The notes below the pieces were generated by a model that was given only the letters and a program-made list of their open reading frames with translations, made no database searches and was not told where the DNA came from. Below, piece by piece: positions 24,496 to 33,724 of a stretch of 64,000 nucleotides of DNA. The position numbers were made by a program, and so were the translations under genes. Source of the DNA: Akkermansiaceae bacterium UBA2367 (lineage in GTDB: Bacteria; Verrucomicrobiota; Verrucomicrobiia; Verrucomicrobiales; DEV007); contig DDTJ01000095.1 of the NCBI GenBank assembly GCA_002344525.1, positions 8,002 to 72,001 of the forward strand. The letters run 5' to 3'. Position 1 is the stretch's first letter, and every line of letters starts with the position of its first letter.

Positions 24496-27069
24496 ATGAA
24501 GCTGCGTATTTGCTACGGATCTATCCTCGCGGGAAGCCTTTGCTGCGTCCCGTCCTCACCCGCCCAGATCGGGGACAGCCAGGACAAGCCCGGCGTGGTC
24601 CAAAAGTCACTGGTGCCCAAGGAACAGATCCCGCCCGCCCCCGTCCTCACCCCCGAGGAGGCCTTGAAAACCTTCAGAGTGGCCAAAGGCTACCGCCTCA
24701 AGCTGGCCGCCTCGGAGCCGCAGGTGCAGGAGCCGGTGGCGGTGGTCTTCGACCCCGACGGATCGATGTGGGTCGCGGAAATGCGCGGATACATGCCCAA
24801 TGTGGATGGAACCGGGGAGGACGAACCCAACGGGCGCATCGTGCGGCTGGAGGACCGGGACGGGGACGGCTTCTACGAGCATTCCACGGTCTTCATCGAT
24901 GAACTGGTCATGCCCCGCGCCCTCCTGCGCGTGGCGGACGGCCTGCTCGTGGGCGCTCCGCCGGAGCTGGCCTTTTACCGCGACACGGACGGGGACGGCA
25001 AGGCGGACCAGAAGGAAATCGTCGCCATGGACTACGGGGTCAAGGTCGATCCGGCCCGCCCGCATCTGGCGAACCCGGAGCGCGCTCCGAACAGCCTGCT
25101 CTGGGCCTTTGACAACTGGATCTACAGCGCCGCCTACACGCGGAAGTTTCGTTACCGCGATGGCAAATGGGAGCTGGGCGCGACGAGCTTTCGAGGCCAG
25201 TGGGGACTCGCGCAGGACGCCCATGGCCGCCTCTACCACGGATCGAACAGCGATCATATCCGCGTCGATGTCATCGATGCGAAGTATCTGGCGCGGCAGC
25301 CGCATTACCCCTCGCTGTCAGGCACGAATGTGAACGCGGCGGCGGACCAACTTGTCTGGCCGATCCGCGTGAATCCCGGCATCAATCGAGGCTACCGCCC
25401 GGAGATGCTGCGCGACGGTCGCCTTAAGGAGTTCACCGCCGCCGGAGGACAAGGCATTTACGGCGGGGACCGCCTGCCCGAGTTGCGAGGCAACTACTTC
25501 ATGCCGGAGCCCTCCGCGAACTTCGTGCGCCGCAGCGTGCTGCGGATGGAGGGCGGCACCGTGAAAAGCGAGAACGCCTACGAGTCGTCCGAGTTCATCG
25601 CCTCGACCGACGAACGCTTCCGCCCGGTCAACATCGCGACCGGACCGGACGGTTCGCTCTACGTGGTCGATCTCTATCGGGGCATCCTGCAGCACCGCAT
25701 CTCGCTGACGAGCTACTTGCGCCAGCAGATCCTCGACCGCGAACTGGACAAAGGCCTGCACCTCGGTCGCATCTACCGAGTCGTCTCCGAGGATGGGACG
25801 GCAGCCAACCCGCCCGCCAAACCCGGTAGTCTGGTGGAATGGGTTCCCTTGCTCGACCATCCCAACTCGTGGTGGCGCGAACAAGCGCAGCGCACCCTCG
25901 TCGCGGCGGCGGAGAACTCGGTGGCTGGGGCGGTGCGGGCGTTGGCGAAGGACGGCAAAACGGCGATCGGACGAATCCATGCCCTCTGGACCTTGGAAGG
26001 CATCGGAAACGACGCCCTCGATCTGGCGACTGTGCGCACGGCCTTGGAGTCGGACGACGCGCTCGTCCGCACGCACGCGGTCCGTCTCGCCGAGCCTTGG
26101 CTGGAAGGAGAAAAGCGGAGCGATCTGCTGCCCTTGATCCTGCCGCTCGCCGAGTCCGGCCCGGCGGAGCTGCGCCTGCAAGCGGTGCTGAGCCTCGGCG
26201 GTCTGGGTGACGAGACGGTCGAGGATTCTCTGGCGGAGCAGGTGCGCCGACACGCGGACCAGCCCTTTCTGCTCGACGCCCTGCTGAGCGGCCTGAAGGA
26301 TCGGGAGGCGGCTTTGTTAGGGCGCTTGGTCGCACGCAAGGACTGGTCCCCGGACGCCGCCGCGGCGAACCGCCTCCTGTCGGGTCTCGCGCAAGGCGTC
26401 ATGGGTTCCCGCGATTTGGAGAATCTGGCAGCAGTTGTCGATTTGGCGGGCGAGGCGCTGAAGCGGGGAGAGGGCCGCAGGGCGTCCGCCGTGCTGAGCG
26501 GCTTGGTGCCCGTCGCCGGATCGTCGCGCCGCCCCATCGTCTTCGATTCCGAACCTGGGGCTTGGTCGGCCTTGTCGCAAGACGCCGCGACCAAGGCGGT
26601 CGTCGCGAAGCTGCTCAACACGGTCGTGTGGCCGGGCAAAGAGGGTGTGACCGCCGTCACCGAGGCCCCGCCTTTGACCGAAGCCCAGCAGAGCCTCTTC
26701 GATCTCGGCGGCACGCTCTACGCGGCGGTCTGCGCCTCCTGCCATCAGGCGGACGGTCGCGGGCTGGAGGGACTGGCCCCTCCCCTGCTCGATTCCGAAT
26801 GGGTCTTGGGACCGGCGGAGCGGCCCGTGAGGATCGTCCTGCACGGCGTGCGCGGCCCCATCCGCGTGCTGGGCAAGACGCACACTGGCGACATGCCGCC
26901 GCTGGGAGTCCTCCCCGACGAGCAGATCGCGGCCATCCTGACCTACGTTCGCCGCGCTTGGGGCCACATCGCCTCGCCCGTGGAAACGGAGGAGGTGCGG
27001 CGCATTCGCGAAGCGACGGCGGGCCACACGGATGCATGGAGTCCCGAGGAGCTGATGCGGATTCCGTAG
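24496..27069 (+). CDS. PVC-type membrane-bound dehydrogenase fused to c-type cytochrome
   Basis: An 857-residue exported protein of the large PVC 'membrane-bound dehydrogenase' class. A signal sequence leads into a sorbosone-dehydrogenase-like six-bladed propeller (about 55-430; AVVFDPDGSMWVAEMRGYMP, EDRDGDGFYEHSTVF, NIATGPDGSLYVVDLYRGIL). HEAT-like helical repeats follow at about 440-690, and then a mono-haem cytochrome c domain with CASCH at 746-750 and the distal Met region GDMPPLGVL. It likely oxidises a sugar or alcohol and passes electrons to the haem. The substrate is unknown. It is divergent from the NHL gene. Confidence 0.9.
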   Translation: MKLRICYGSILAGSLCCVPSSPAQIGDSQDKPGVVQKSLVPKEQIPPAPVLTPEEALKTFRVAKGYRLKLAASEPQVQEPVAVVFDPDGSMWVAEMRGYMPNVDGTGEDEPNGRIVRLEDRDGDGFYEHSTVFIDELVMPRALLRVADGLLVGAPPELAFYRDTDGDGKADQKEIVAMDYGVKVDPARPHLANPERAPNSLLWAFDNWIYSAAYTRKFRYRDGKWELGATSFRGQWGLAQDAHGRLYHGSNSDHIRVDVIDAKYLARQPHYPSLSGTNVNAAADQLVWPIRVNPGINRGYRPEMLRDGRLKEFTAAGGQGIYGGDRLPELRGNYFMPEPSANFVRRSVLRMEGGTVKSENAYESSEFIASTDERFRPVNIATGPDGSLYVVDLYRGILQHRISLTSYLRQQILDRELDKGLHLGRIYRVVSEDGTAANPPAKPGSLVEWVPLLDHPNSWWREQAQRTLVAAAENSVAGAVRALAKDGKTAIGRIHALWTLEGIGNDALDLATVRTALESDDALVRTHAVRLAEPWLEGEKRSDLLPLILPLAESGPAELRLQAVLSLGGLGDETVEDSLAEQVRRHADQPFLLDALLSGLKDREAALLGRLVARKDWSPDAAAANRLLSGLAQGVMGSRDLENLAAVVDLAGEALKRGEGRRASAVLSGLVPVAGSSRRPIVFDSEPGAWSALSQDAATKAVVAKLLNTVVWPGKEGVTAVTEAPPLTEAQQSLFDLGGTLYAAVCASCHQADGRGLEGLAPPLLDSEWVLGPAERPVRIVLHGVRGPIRVLGKTHTGDMPPLGVLPDEQIAAILTYVRRAWGHIASPVETEEVRRIREATAGHTDAWSPEELMRIP

Positions 27070-27265
27070 CGGGGTTGTTGGTCCGACGGGATGCTCTTCA
27101 ACGCGGCAACTGCCTCTACCGGGCGGAAAAGTCGCGCAGCCGAGACGGTTGCATAACTTTCCTTCATTCGCGGCAATTTCGCGTTTTCCATCTTTTTCAG
27201 GCGCGAATGACCACAAATCTCCACGAATCCGGTCCAGCGAAAGGAGTTTTGGTAGTCGCCCCGAC
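27070..27265. other. Intergenic stretch between convergent genes
   Basis: About 195 bp between the dehydrogenase and the Rrf2 regulator gene. No gene is evident. A short GCGAATGA...CACAAATC...CACGAAT segment resembles interspersed repeat debris. Confidence 0.45.
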
Positions 27266-27673
27266 CTATTTCACGAACTGCGAGAAATCCTCCCGAGCCA
27301 GCCTGTCCAGCACCTCTTGGCGCAGGGTGGCGAAGGTGTCGTGCAGGGGGCAGGGCGACCCGGTGCCGCACCAATGCGGGCCGAAGGGACACATCACCTG
27401 GCTGCTGTCCACGTCCTCGAAGACCCTCACCACGTCGAGCAGCGAGATCCGGGCGGGATCGCGGGCCAGTTGGTAGCCCCCCGCAGGCCCCGATTTTCCG
27501 CCGACCAGTCCGGCGGCGGAGAGTTGGGTGAGGATCTTCGCGACCAGCACCCGCGAAAGCTCCCGCGCCTCGGCGATCTCGCCGCTGCCCGCCAGCCGAT
27601 GCTCCGCGCTGATCTCGGCGAGGTAGCTGACAGCGGCGATGCCAGCTTGGGCGAGCTTGCTGTAGGTGAACAT
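27266..27673 (-). CDS. Rrf2-family regulator, NsrR-like
   Basis: A 135-residue winged-helix Rrf2 regulator. The N-terminal half has the helix-turn-helix (SGEIAEARELSRVLVAKILT) and wing (LVGGKSGPAGGYQLAR). Three cysteines (95, 102 and 108, in CPFGPHWCGTGSPC) sit where NsrR and IscR bind an iron-sulfur cluster. The gene lies downstream of the NO reductase on the same strand and near haemoglobin and NnrS genes, so NO sensing as in NsrR is the best inference. The spacing C-X6-C-X5-C is slightly wider than that of the E. coli protein. The start at 27673 gives the standard N-terminus. Confidence 0.86.
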   Translation of the reverse strand: MFTYSKLAQAGIAAVSYLAEISAEHRLAGSGEIAEARELSRVLVAKILTQLSAAGLVGGKSGPAGGYQLARDPARISLLDVVRVFEDVDSSQVMCPFGPHWCGTGSPCPLHDTFATLRQEVLDRLAREDFSQFVK

Positions 27674-27693
27674 TGCTGGAGTTGAAAGGGATG

Positions 27694-27775
27694 GGTTGAG
27701 AGTTGAGAGTCGCGGAACCAGCGAGCAGTCACGCTCCTTGAATCCCTCTCCACTCTCAACGATCAACTCTCAACC
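27694..27775. repeat. Imperfect inverted repeat of TTGAGAG motifs
   Basis: GGTTGAGAGTTGAGAGT at 27694-27710 is complementary to ACTCTCAAC and CAACTCTCAACC within 27752-27775. It fills most of the 107 bp between the NO reductase stop and the regulator start. It could form a stem between the two cistrons or be an interspersed repeat. Confidence 0.5.
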
Positions 27776-27780
27776 TCGAT

Positions 27781-30045
27781 CTACTTCCGATCCTTCAACG
27801 ACCATCCGGTCTTCAGGCCGAGCACGAACCAAGCCAAAGTCACCGTGCCGATGGCGAAGATCGTGTCGCCCACCACGCGCAGCCATTTGAAGGTGTCCAT
27901 GATGCCGGTGCCGAGGAACTCCTCGCTGCGGGCGTACCAGAGCCCGTGGTTCACGCTGGCGACGGTTTGCAGCAGGCCGAGGGGCAGCAGGCTGAGCAGC
28001 GCCATCAGGAGCAGGCCGATGTTGATGGCCCAGAAGGAGAAGCGGACCAGCCCCTCCTTCCACTGCCCCGGCGCGGCGAGGCCCTTCGTCACGAAGAGCA
28101 TCAGCCCGATGCCCAGCATGCCGTAGACGCCGAAGAGCGCGGTGTGGCCATGCAGCGGCGTGGTGTTCAGCCCCTGCATATAGTAGAGCGCGATAGGCGG
28201 ATTGATGAGGAAGCCGAAGATGCCCGCGCCCAGCATGTTCCAGAAGGAGACCGAGAGCATGCACCAGATCGGCCACTTGTATTCGCGCACCCATTCCTTG
28301 GCCTGGCTCAGTTTGTAGTTGTGCCAGGCCTCGAAGCCGATCAGCACCAGCGGCACCACCTCCAGCGCGCTGAAGGTCGCGCCCAGCGCCAGCACCGAGG
28401 TCGGCGTGCCCGCGAAATAGAGGTGGTGGAAGGTGCCGAGGATGCCGCCCGCGAGGAAGATCGACGTGGCGAAAAGCACCGCGACCGTGGCCACGCCGAC
28501 GCGGAGCAGCCCCATGCGGGTGAACATGAAAGTGATCACCACCGTGGCGAAGACCTCGAAGAAGCCCTCCACCCACAGGTGCACCACCCACCAGCGCCAG
28601 TAGGTGGCCATCGACAGGTGCGTCTGCCGCTCCCACATCAGCCCGGCGGCGAAGAACACCGCGATCGCCACGGAGGAGAGGAAGAACAGCACCAGCAGGT
28701 TGCGGCTTTCGCTCGGCCGACGCAGTGCTGGCCACATCGCCCGGCCCATCAGCGACAGCCACAGGATCAGCCCGACGAAGAGCAGGATCTGCCAGAGCCG
28801 CCCCATCTCGGCGTACTCGTAGCCTTGGTGGCCGAACCAGAAGTTCTCCGCCAAGCCCAGCTTCTGCATGATGCCCATCCACTGGCCCGCCATCGAGCCC
28901 AGCAGGACGAAGACCACCGCGCCGAAAAGCACGTTCACCCCGAGCCGCTGGAATTTCGGCTCGTGCCCCGACACCGCCGGCGCGATGTAGAGCCCCGTCG
29001 CCAGCCACGCCACCGCGATCCACAGCACCGCGAGCTGGACGTGCCAGGTCCGCGCCACCGAATACGGCAGATACTCCGCCAGAGGCAGCCCGTAGAAATG
29101 CTGGCCCTCCACGCCGAAGTGCGCCGTCACCACGCCCAGCAGCACCTGCACGAGCAGCAGGGCGCAGACCACCCAGAAATACTTCAGCGTCGCCCGCATC
29201 GACGGCGTCGCCACCTGCCCCAGCAGCGGATCGCTCTCCGGCATGAACTCCGCCTCCGGCAGTTCCTCGTCGCTGCCCCGCGCGTAGTGGAAGGCCAGCA
29301 GCGCCACGCCCACCAGCAGCATGATGACGCTGAAGCCCGTCCACAGCATCAGGCTGCCCGTGGGCACGTTGTCGATCAGCGGCTCGTGCGGCCAGTTGTT
29401 CGTGTAGGTCACCGGCAGTCCCGGCCGATCCGTCATGCAGGACCACGAGGCCCAGAAAAGGAACGCGTTCAGCGGCTGGAGACGTTCGGGATCCTTCACC
29501 GTCTTCTCCATCATCGCATACGCCTCGCGCAGCTTCGGCAGATCACCGTCCGTTCCTCCGCCGAAGAGGCCCGCGTAGTGCGCCGAGTTCGCCTTGATCG
29601 ACTCCGCCCGGTCCGCGCTCACCGTCAGGACTCCGGTCGCCACGTCGTAGCGGTTCGTTCGCAGTTCGCGCTTCAGCCGCGCCTTCAGCGCAGCCTGCCT
29701 CTCCTCGTCGAGTGACTCGTAGGACTCTGCGCCGTCCGCCTGCGCCCATCGGTCGAGTAGGAAGACCGCCTCGCGGTGCAGCCACTCCGCCGTCCAGTCG
29801 GGAGCGACGTAGCTGCCATGCCCCCACACGCTGCCGAGCTGCTGCCCGCCCGTGCTCTGCCACACATTCTGCCCGTCCTTCACCTGCTGCTCCGTGAACA
29901 GCACCTCGCCCGAGCCCTCCACCACCACCTGCTTCGCGATCGGCGGAGCCTGCCGGTAGATCTCGCCCCCGAAATAGAGCAGCACCGCGAAGGACACCAC
30001 CACCACGACACCCAACAGAATCCACAAACGCTTGAGATTGTTCAT
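27781..30045 (-). CDS. norZ: Quinol-dependent nitric oxide reductase (qNOR)
   Basis: Single-subunit NO reductase that uses quinol to reduce 2 NO to N2O in the membrane; 754 residues. The N-terminal extension holds a membrane anchor and the qNOR-specific GQNVWQSTGGQQLGSVWGHG, which replaces the cytochrome c subunit of cNOR. The haem-copper oxidase-like core from about 260 has some twelve helices with the histidine-rich segments TWHVQLAVLWIAVAWLATG, WWVVHLWVEGFFEVFATVV (glutamates near the non-haem iron), HHLYFAGTPTSVLALG and LHGHTALFGVYGMLGIGLML. No denitrification nitrite reductase is in the window, so detoxification is the likely role. Confidence 0.95.
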   Translation of the reverse strand: MNNLKRLWILLGVVVVVSFAVLLYFGGEIYRQAPPIAKQVVVEGSGEVLFTEQQVKDGQNVWQSTGGQQLGSVWGHGSYVAPDWTAEWLHREAVFLLDRWAQADGAESYESLDEERQAALKARLKRELRTNRYDVATGVLTVSADRAESIKANSAHYAGLFGGGTDGDLPKLREAYAMMEKTVKDPERLQPLNAFLFWASWSCMTDRPGLPVTYTNNWPHEPLIDNVPTGSLMLWTGFSVIMLLVGVALLAFHYARGSDEELPEAEFMPESDPLLGQVATPSMRATLKYFWVVCALLLVQVLLGVVTAHFGVEGQHFYGLPLAEYLPYSVARTWHVQLAVLWIAVAWLATGLYIAPAVSGHEPKFQRLGVNVLFGAVVFVLLGSMAGQWMGIMQKLGLAENFWFGHQGYEYAEMGRLWQILLFVGLILWLSLMGRAMWPALRRPSESRNLLVLFFLSSVAIAVFFAAGLMWERQTHLSMATYWRWWVVHLWVEGFFEVFATVVITFMFTRMGLLRVGVATVAVLFATSIFLAGGILGTFHHLYFAGTPTSVLALGATFSALEVVPLVLIGFEAWHNYKLSQAKEWVREYKWPIWCMLSVSFWNMLGAGIFGFLINPPIALYYMQGLNTTPLHGHTALFGVYGMLGIGLMLFVTKGLAAPGQWKEGLVRFSFWAINIGLLLMALLSLLPLGLLQTVASVNHGLWYARSEEFLGTGIMDTFKWLRVVGDTIFAIGTVTLAWFVLGLKTGWSLKDRK

Positions 30046-30146
30046 GTCGGACGACTACGACGAGCCCCGCAAATAATCAACGAAAAAAAATTCTTTAATT
30101 ATCCAACGGGCCGTGTAGCGTGACTTTGGTCAAACGACAGGAACCC
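30046..30146. promoter_or_regulatory. AT-rich divergent regulatory region of the NO detoxification genes
   Basis: The 101 bp between the starts of qNOR (minus) and the haemoglobin gene (plus) contain an AT-rich core around 30075-30105 (AATAATC, AAAAAAAATTCTTTAATTAT) in otherwise GC-rich DNA. Both promoters and any NsrR-like operator must lie here. No clear NsrR palindrome or FNR box could be picked out by eye. Confidence 0.5.
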
Positions 30147-30647
30147 ATGAACGGAGACAATCCCCCCGCCACCGCCAAACCGGACCTCCAGGGCCGGGCC
30201 GAGATCGAGCAGCTCGTGAACGCCTTCTACGGGAAGGTCCGCAAGGACGAGATGCTCGGCTTCATCTTCGACGACGTCGCCAAGGTGGACTGGGAATCGC
30301 ACTTGCCGAAGATGTATTCCTTCTGGGAGACCGTGATCTTCGGAGCGGGGACCTTCCGTGGCAATCCGATGGCCGCCCACGCCAAGCTGGTGCCGCAGAC
30401 CGAAATGGGGCTGCCGCAGTTCCAACGGTGGCTGACCCTCTTTCGCGAGACCGTCGACACTCTTTTCGAAGGCGAAAGGGCCGCGCACATCAAGAACTGC
30501 GCCGAAGACATGGCCAACGTGATCTACTCGCGCATCAACGGCGTGCCCGATCCGCGCTTCGATCCCGCCAACCTCACGCCCGAGCAGCGCGAGCGATACA
30601 GCCGCTACCGCGAGCAAGCGGCGGAGGCCGCCCAACCGTCCGCGTGA
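30147..30647 (+). CDS. Group III truncated haemoglobin
   Basis: A 166-residue truncated globin of group III. Family landmarks are IEQLVNAFYGKVRKDEMLGF, WESHLPKMYSFWETVIFG and the GNPMAAHAKL segment with the proximal His78, followed by FQRWLTLFRETVDTLFEG. The C-terminal tail is charged. It probably binds NO and O2 and supports NO dioxygenation next to qNOR and NnrS, by analogy with other group III globins. ATG 30147 has AGGA about 6 bp upstream; an earlier in-frame start 27 bp upstream is less likely. NnrS starts 7 bp after its stop. Confidence 0.92.
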   Translation: MNGDNPPATAKPDLQGRAEIEQLVNAFYGKVRKDEMLGFIFDDVAKVDWESHLPKMYSFWETVIFGAGTFRGNPMAAHAKLVPQTEMGLPQFQRWLTLFRETVDTLFEGERAAHIKNCAEDMANVIYSRINGVPDPRFDPANLTPEQRERYSRYREQAAEAAQPSA

Positions 30648-30654
30648 ACGCGAG

Positions 30655-31851
30655 ATGAGCTTTCCCGCCTGCAAGCACCGCCGCTGTCCGCAGGGTCGGG
30701 CCACCGGACTCCGCTGGCTCGCAGCCGAGCCCTACCGAGTCTTCTTCGTGCTCGGCACCGTCTGGAGCGTCGTCGGCGTGGCGCTGTGGCCGCTCTTCTA
30801 CCAAGGGCTGCTCGCGACACATCCATTGCTGAGCCACACCCGGCTCATGATCGAGGGCTTCGGCGGAGCCTTCGTCGTCGGTTTCCTCGGCACGGCAGGG
30901 CCGCGGATGGCCTCGGCCCCGAAACTGACGCCTCTGGAGCTGGGCTGGCTCGTCGCCCTGCATACGGGCAGCGCGGTCGCGCATCTGGGCGGGTGGCATG
31001 CGGTGGGTGACATGCTTTTCACGACTCTCCTCCTCTCGCTGATGGCTTGCCTGATCGTCCGGGTGCTGCGCTTCCGGGCGGAGCCTCCGCCGCCTCAGCT
31101 TCTCCTCGCCCTCGTCGGCCTGCTCTGCGGAGCGGTCGGAGCGGCGATGCTGGCTTCGGCGGTATCGCTCTCGGACCTGCGAATCTACCGCCTCGCGTCC
31201 CTGCTGCTGAACCAAGGCTTGCTCCTGCCGCCCGTGCTCGGGATCGGCTCCTTCGTGTTTCCCCGCATCCTTGGCGGAGGCTTCGGCGAGGGCGCGACGG
31301 AGGACGAGACAAAGCGCAAACGGCGGCGGACGGTCTTGGCGGCGGCTCTGCTGGTGGGCAGCTTTATGGTGGAGGCGTATGGCTCCTCGATGGCGGGAGG
31401 CCTGCTCCGCGTGGCGGTGTGTCTGGTCTACCTGATGTTGGAGGTGCCGTGGAAAAGGCAGCCGGGGCAAGGGACGCTGGCAGCAGGATTGAGGGCGTCG
31501 CTCGTCGTCGGATTTCTAGGCATCATCCTCGCCGCCTTCGCCAATCCCTCGCAGCGGATCTCCGTCGACCACCTGCTCTACATCGGCGGCTTCGGGCTGC
31601 TCATCCTCGTCGTCGGCAGCCGGGTGCTCTTCGGCCACAGCGGACAGCTCGCCGATTTCGCGAAGCGCTCGTGGCCGGGGCGTTTCCTAGTCGGCCTCGC
31701 CCTCCTCGCCGCCGCGACCCGCGCCGTTCCCGCCCTTGCTCCGCAAGTCGCGGTTTCGCACCATCAATATGCCGCTCTCACTTGGGTAGGGTTGGCGATT
31801 CTTTGGCTGGTGTGGCATCGGAGGCGTTTCCGCGAGCGCGAGGAGGAGTAG
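30655..31851 (+). CDS. NnrS family membrane protein
   Basis: A polytopic membrane protein of 398 residues with about twelve helices, matching NnrS, a haem- and copper-containing protein that protects cells against NO stress. Landmarks are AAEPYRVFFVLGTVWSVVGV, EGFGGAFVVGFLGTAGPRM, GSFVFPRILG, SVDHLLYIGGFGLLILVVGS and SRVLFGHSGQ, each with the conserved His or Arg positions. It begins 7 bp after the globin stop, so they form an operon opposite qNOR. The N-terminal CKHRRCPQG is an unusual extra Cys-rich extension. Confidence 0.9.
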   Translation: MSFPACKHRRCPQGRATGLRWLAAEPYRVFFVLGTVWSVVGVALWPLFYQGLLATHPLLSHTRLMIEGFGGAFVVGFLGTAGPRMASAPKLTPLELGWLVALHTGSAVAHLGGWHAVGDMLFTTLLLSLMACLIVRVLRFRAEPPPPQLLLALVGLLCGAVGAAMLASAVSLSDLRIYRLASLLLNQGLLLPPVLGIGSFVFPRILGGGFGEGATEDETKRKRRRTVLAAALLVGSFMVEAYGSSMAGGLLRVAVCLVYLMLEVPWKRQPGQGTLAAGLRASLVVGFLGIILAAFANPSQRISVDHLLYIGGFGLLILVVGSRVLFGHSGQLADFAKRSWPGRFLVGLALLAAATRAVPALAPQVAVSHHQYAALTWVGLAILWLVWHRRRFREREEE

Positions 31852-31902
31852 AAGAAGGGGGCAGCCGAGATTTCCCGCACGATGTGATAGGCTCGCAGCA
31901 AG

Positions 31903-32288
31903 ATGAAACGACTGCTTTTTCTGGCAATCTTCACCTGCCTGACCGTGGCGCAGGCGGAGGCGGGCTGGTATCCGAAGACCCATTCGCCTTCGGGGTCTGC
32001 TGGCCTCTTCGATTGGTTCGAGCGCACTCCAGGTCATCGGAGCATGCGTCTTGGGAGACCATGGAGACTCCCGGAAGGGCCATCGATGAGAAGGTCGTGG
32101 TCGAATTCGACTTGGAAGGCCCGCAGCCTAAGATACAAGCCGCCGAAGGCCAGAGGAAACGGATTGCCGGGATTCTCGACGACGCCGATGAGAATGCCGA
32201 ATCTGGCATGGCCATTTGGACCGAAGAAGCCCTACTGACTCCGGGAATCGGCTCTGGTGGAACGCCTTCCATCGGGAGCGTCGCGTGA
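31903..32288 (+). pseudogene. Small secreted protein, probably frameshifted
   Basis: A 111-codon frame opens with a signal peptide (MKRLLFLAIFTCLTVAQAEA) and runs in good codon usage to about 32025. Its remainder (MRLGRPWRLPEGPSMRRSW and on) is Arg-rich and atypical, whereas the next reading frame becomes typical from about 32050 (METPGRAIDEKVVVEFDLEG, ending GGTPSIGSVA at 32288). The simplest reading is one secreted protein of about 125 residues broken by a single-base shift near 32030-32045. The alternative is an intact 111-residue protein ending at 32238. I do not recognise the family. Confidence 0.4.
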
Positions 32289-32362
32289 CTGACGGGTGCC
32301 GCCACACCCGCTCTCAAGGAAAAGATCGGCATTTTCCGGAGATCCGAGCTATCCTCGCGGCG

Positions 32363-33694
32363 ATGAGTCCGGTCGCCTCGATCTGGAAACGCGCCAGCAT
32401 GGTCCTCGCCGTGCTCCTGCTGGCATGGCTGCTGTTCGCGTGGCTTTTCGACTACCCGCCCGTCGATGACAGCGATCTCGCCTTCGTCGAGCGCGAGGTC
32501 GATCCCTCGCGAAACCCGCATCCCGAGATCCTGGAGTTGGAGTGGACGGAAGAAGAGAAGGAGGAATTCCGCCGCGTCGCCGAAATGCTCTACGGAAGGG
32601 AACCCATCGACATCGCCTTCCTCGAAGGGATGCTACAAAAACACGCTCCAGTTCTTGAGCGATTCGCCCGCTATGCGGCGATGGACGATTGGCGGATGGA
32701 TGAGGAGGCGGATGGACGCGAGCCAAGCACCTATTACATGGTACATGGAGAATTGGCGCACCTCACCCCGCTGATACGTGTGGAGGCCGCTTCCTTGGCG
32801 GCTCGTAGCGAACCCTGGGCCGCGCTCGAAAGGGCCGTTTCAATGTTGGATTTCGCCGCTGCTCACACGAGGGTGCGCGAGGCCGATGTGATCATTGCCC
32901 GCTATCTTACGGTCGATGGTGGCAAATGCCTCTTGGGATTGCTCGAACATCACCATTTGGATCGCGAAACTCTCGATTGGCTTGCAGACCGTCTTGAGAG
33001 TCCGAGTCTCTCTCGAGACGATCTCGAACCCGTTCTGCGATCGATCTATCAACGCAGCAAGACAGGCCTTGCCAAATTCGAGGAAGCTTCGAAAACGCGG
33101 CGGTATGGCAACTTGGGTTACGAGACGCCCGAGTGGCTGCCGCACTCGCTCGTCTTCAAGCGCCACCGGACCCATGCGATGCTGGCGGACATCTATCGTG
33201 CCGCCATCCAAGCGAGCGGAGGGAGTGCCAAGGAGGTGGGCGATGCCGTTTACGCAGCCGTGCCGCGCGACACTCGCGCCCGATGGGGCCATCGTTTGAG
33301 CGGGAATTCGCTCGGTTTTGAATTCGCGGCCAATTGGCAAAGAATTTTGGCCAACATCGTGGTGAAACTTCATCGGGCGAACCAAGCCGACCTGCGTCTT
33401 CTTCGCGTGCGTGTCGCCTTGGAACGCCATCGCCTCGACCACGGGGTATGGCCGGACGATCTCGGCGAACTTGTGCCCGCCTATCTCGACAGCCTGCCCT
33501 TGGACCCCTTCGATGGACGCCCCTTGCGCTACGACAGAGCCAAGCGGGTCATCTACAGCATCGGTCCCGATTTGGGGGACAACCGAGGAATTCCTCTGAA
33601 AGACCTCTTTGGGTCGTCAAGCGAGACCGGAGACATCGTCATCGAACTGGAACCGGAGAAACCCACGCCTTGGCCGCAGTTTCCCTCGCCTTGA
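32363..33694 (+). CDS. Membrane-anchored protein of unknown function
   Basis: A 443-residue protein with one N-terminal membrane helix (about 12-30: MVLAVLLLAWLLFAWLF) and a large, mostly helical outer or periplasmic domain. The last 100 residues (LRVRVALERHRLDHGVWPDD, then LVPAYLDSLPLDPFDGRPLR and YSIGPDLGDN) match a module seen at the C-terminus of many uncharacterised PVC proteins. That module resembles the pilin-like GspG tail in its 'LPLDPFDG.P' turn. No catalytic motif is visible. The start at 32363 is the first Met before the membrane helix. Confidence 0.7.
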   Translation: MSPVASIWKRASMVLAVLLLAWLLFAWLFDYPPVDDSDLAFVEREVDPSRNPHPEILELEWTEEEKEEFRRVAEMLYGREPIDIAFLEGMLQKHAPVLERFARYAAMDDWRMDEEADGREPSTYYMVHGELAHLTPLIRVEAASLAARSEPWAALERAVSMLDFAAAHTRVREADVIIARYLTVDGGKCLLGLLEHHHLDRETLDWLADRLESPSLSRDDLEPVLRSIYQRSKTGLAKFEEASKTRRYGNLGYETPEWLPHSLVFKRHRTHAMLADIYRAAIQASGGSAKEVGDAVYAAVPRDTRARWGHRLSGNSLGFEFAANWQRILANIVVKLHRANQADLRLLRVRVALERHRLDHGVWPDDLGELVPAYLDSLPLDPFDGRPLRYDRAKRVIYSIGPDLGDNRGIPLKDLFGSSSETGDIVIELEPEKPTPWPQFPSP

Positions 33695-33724
33695 CGGGAG
33701 ACCTCCTTCGGTAGATTCTTTCCC

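Noticed and set aside
27694..27775. Operator for the Rrf2 regulator at the TTGAGAG inverted repeat
   Set aside because: The repeat is imperfect, long-spaced and of the same style as other interspersed repeats, so it is listed only as a repeat.
30046..30146. FNR or NsrR operator in the divergent NO region
   Set aside because: The AT-rich core has no clear TTGAT-N4-ATCAA box and no full NsrR palindrome by eye, so only a general regulatory region is reported.
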